From Tannerella forsythia (GTDB lineage: Bacteria; Bacteroidota; Bacteroidia; Bacteroidales; Tannerellaceae), in assembly GCF_003860135.1 (NCBI RefSeq), contig NZ_RQYN01000019.1, positions 1 through 46,338 of the forward strand: a stretch of 46,338 nt of DNA, written 5' to 3'. Both the position numbers and the translations under genes were made by a program. The notes under the pieces are model-generated. The model made no database searches, was not told the origin of the DNA, and saw only the letters and a list, made by a program, of their open reading frames with translations. This document shows, piece after piece, positions 44,464 through 46,338 of the stretch. Each line of letters starts with the position of its first letter. Position 1 is the first letter of the stretch.

Positions 44464-46116
44464 TTATCTCTCCTGATAGAGATAACGCTTGATGCTTTGT
44501 TTAGGCGTCTTCTCGAAGGCTTCGGTATGCAGCCGGAACTCCTCTATTTTGCAGTATTTTGGAATGCGCTCGTTGAGCGTCGTCAAATTCTCCTTCATCA
44601 CCGTGTCGAGGTCTTCGTCCGTCAGCCCGTTCTTCGTCACCAACTCATTGTCGGGATAAATCAACGCGGCTAATTTGTCGCCGTAACTTACAATAAGCGA
44701 CTCACCCACATAAGGCAGGTTATTTAAAACACTTTCAATCTCTTCGGGGTAAATATTCTGCCCGTTCGAACTGAGGATCATCGTCTTGCTTCGTCCGCGG
44801 ATAAAGAGAAAACCCTCTTTATCCATCGTGCCGAGGTCGCCCGTAAGCATCCATCCGTCGGCAGCCATCACTTCGGACGTGGCGGCCGGGTTTTTATAAT
44901 AGCCGAGCATCACGTTTGTTCCGCGCACCATGATCTCACCCGCGACGTTTTCAGGATCGGGCGAATCGATTTTCACTTCCATCCGGTCAACAATCCGCCC
45001 GACCGAACCTTCCTTATACGTATCCCATTGTTCGTACGAAATCAGCGGACCGCACTCCGTCATACCGTAGCCGACCGTGTACCGGAACCCGATGAGGCGA
45101 AGAAAAGCTTCTACTTCCTTATTGATAGCCGCACCTCCGATCACTACCTCGGTAAATTCGCCTCCGAAAGCGGCATTCAGTTGAGCTAAAATTTTTCGAC
45201 GGATCATCTGTTTTACGATCGGCAGCTTACAAAGAAATTTCATTTTAGGCTGTTCCAAAACCGGAAAGATTTTATTTCGCACAATCTTTTCGATAATCAG
45301 CGGCACGGCGATAATCAACCGCGGCTTAACCGCCGAGAAACTGTCGATAATGATTTTCGGGCTGGGAATGCGCGGCAGGAAATGAATATGGCAGCCTTTA
45401 TTGATGCCGTTCAGGATTTCAAAAGCCAGTCCGTACATGTGCGCCATGGGAAGCATGCACACGAAATGGTCGCCCGAACGCACGAAAGGCAGATGGTCTG
45501 CCGCGTACTTCGTGTTGCTCCACAAACTGCGGTAAGGCAGCATGACACCCTTAGAGAAACCTGTCGTTCCCGATGTATAATTGAGTACCGCCAATTCTTC
45601 GGGTTCTTCCACATGAAAGCGTACCTCATCGGCCGAAAACGCAGGATGTTGCCTGCTGAAAATCTCCTTAATCTGTTCGCGCACCTTCATCACTTCCGGT
45701 CGTTTACTGCGAATCACCGACCAGTCTTCGAGCGACAAAATCAGCTCGACCCCCGCGATAGCATGCTCGTTAAGTACTTCCCAGTTTTGTTTGGCGGCGA
45801 GCAAAACCTTGGCCTCCGAATGATTGACAATATGATGAACGTTTTCGGGCTTGAAGTCGTGCAAAATAGGAGTCGCCACCGCGCCGTACGAAAGGATGCC
45901 GAAAAAGCTGATCACCCACCGCGACGAGTTACGTCCGATGAGCGCTACCCTGTCGCCCTTGCGGATGCCGGCTTGTTCCAGCAAAATATGCAGTTGATAA
46001 ATCTCGGCGGCAATGTCTTTGTAGTAAAACGTTTCGCCTTGATAATCGGTCAATGCGGGCAATTCCCAATGAGCCTTGAGACTGTCTTCGATAAGTCCTA
46101 AAAAACGATTTTTCAT
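44464..46116 (-). CDS. Long-chain acyl-CoA ligase (AMP-forming synthetase)
   Basis: 550 residues. The adenylate-forming enzyme signatures are in order: the phosphate loop NYTSGTTGFSKGVMLPYR, the aromatic/TE motif GYGMTECGPLIS, MLTGDLGTMDKEGFLFIRG with the ribose-binding Asp, and the hinge region RSKTMILSSNGQNIYPEEIE. The C-terminal catalytic Lys is near KTPKQSIKRYL. It activates fatty acids to acyl-AMP and then acyl-CoA, most likely of the FadD type; chain length cannot be inferred. It is monocistronic, with the promoter element at 46156-46163. Confidence 0.94.
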   Translation of the reverse strand: MKNRFLGLIEDSLKAHWELPALTDYQGETFYYKDIAAEIYQLHILLEQAGIRKGDRVALIGRNSSRWVISFFGILSYGAVATPILHDFKPENVHHIVNHSEAKVLLAAKQNWEVLNEHAIAGVELILSLEDWSVIRSKRPEVMKVREQIKEIFSRQHPAFSADEVRFHVEEPEELAVLNYTSGTTGFSKGVMLPYRSLWSNTKYAADHLPFVRSGDHFVCMLPMAHMYGLAFEILNGINKGCHIHFLPRIPSPKIIIDSFSAVKPRLIIAVPLIIEKIVRNKIFPVLEQPKMKFLCKLPIVKQMIRRKILAQLNAAFGGEFTEVVIGGAAINKEVEAFLRLIGFRYTVGYGMTECGPLISYEQWDTYKEGSVGRIVDRMEVKIDSPDPENVAGEIMVRGTNVMLGYYKNPAATSEVMAADGWMLTGDLGTMDKEGFLFIRGRSKTMILSSNGQNIYPEEIESVLNNLPYVGESLIVSYGDKLAALIYPDNELVTKNGLTDEDLDTVMKENLTTLNERIPKYCKIEEFRLHTEAFEKTPKQSIKRYLYQER

Positions 46117-46155
46117 GTCTGTGTTCTTTTATTTATTCTGCTTTATTTAGCCATA

Positions 46156-46163
46156 CAAAGGTA
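46156..46163 (-). promoter_or_regulatory. -7 element of acyl-CoA ligase gene
   Basis: The minus strand reads TACCTTTG, 40 nt upstream of the ATG at 46116. Confidence 0.6.
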
Positions 46164-46223
46164 GCATAAATCGATGTTTTGTGTAGATGTTACGTATAAA
46201 TATCGTAATTTGTTATTATTGTC

Positions 46224-46338
46224 CTATGCCGCATATTCGATAGACTTATGTTTAAAGTACTTCTTCACTCTTTCGGGAATGTTTGTAAGCAATTCCATAT
46301 GCTGTTCTACATTGTTTTGCAATATCTCTTTATTTTTA
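46224..46338 (-). CDS. C-terminal tail of an unidentified protein (partial)
   Basis: The last 37 codons of a minus-strand frame entering from the right edge: NKEILQNNVEQHMELLTNIP, then a short basic stretch ending KHKSIEYAA and a TAG at 46224-46226. There is no internal stop in the visible part. The codon use and the charged helical tail look coding. The family is not recognised; a transposase or DNA-binding protein tail is possible but unsupported. Confidence 0.5.
   Translation of the reverse strand, partial: KNKEILQNNVEQHMELLTNIPERVKKYFKHKSIEYAA

Overview
The window looks like a chromosome segment of a Bacteroidales bacterium, most likely Tannerella/Parabacteroides-like. The evidence is the repeated TAnnTTTG promoter element in front of genes, weak or absent Shine-Dalgarno sites, many Cys-lipoproteins, a TonB receptor, a flavodoxin next to a DUF2023 protein, a PPDK, and moderate GC with AT-rich intergenic DNA. 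The species call is inference. No tRNA, rRNA, CRISPR array, prophage or intact mobile element was found.

Layout. (1) 1-2460, minus strand: a train of five small outer-membrane-type lipoproteins. Three of them share a 32-nt identical signal-peptide-coding block but have unrelated mature domains. Two copies of a 65-bp intergenic repeat lie in front of genes here. The set resembles the potempin protease-inhibitor lipoproteins of Tannerella. (2) 2713-6703: secreted GH30 and GH2 glycosidases. (3) 6688-14289: a TPR protein, lepA, a 550-bp GC-rich repeat-laden intergenic region, an MltF-type lytic transglycosylase and an RlmD/RumA-type rRNA methyltransferase. (4) 14290-17087: ppdK with a clear terminator. 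(5) 17164-24918: a eukaryotic-like phospho-signalling cluster. It encodes a LytTR regulator, a membrane FHA/zinc-ribbon protein, a 73-residue protein with no Lys or Arg, a zinc-ribbon/FHA protein, a PP2C phosphatase, a transmembrane Ser/Thr kinase, an outer-membrane barrel protein and a repeat/kelch lipoprotein. This is the best candidate for an undescribed system. (6) 24999-30642: cobyrinate a,c-diamide synthase, a truA-DMT transporter operon, an AT-rich DHFR-like gene beside a decayed IS1595-type transposase fragment, and a two-gene ABC exporter. (7) 30848-35490: TonB receptor, flavodoxin, DUF2023 protein, enolase and terminator. (8) 35558-38530: an exported aldo/keto reductase with ferredoxin clusters, next to a NapH-like/NapG-like fused polyferredoxin. 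(9) 38801-46338: a threonine-aldolase-type enzyme, DUF454, an M28 peptidase, an exported protein of unknown function, a lipoprotein nitroreductase, an eight-unit 42-bp tandem repeat carrying a palindrome, a DUF6261-type protein, an acyl-CoA ligase, and the tail of a further gene.

In the signalling cluster, kinase and phosphatase would set phosphothreonine levels. The two FHA proteins would read them, the acidic peptide is a possible phospho-ligand, and the surface proteins and the LytTR regulator are possible outputs. The genes are arranged in three promoter-led units with ATGA overlaps. Assigning them to one pathway is inference from proximity and domain content.
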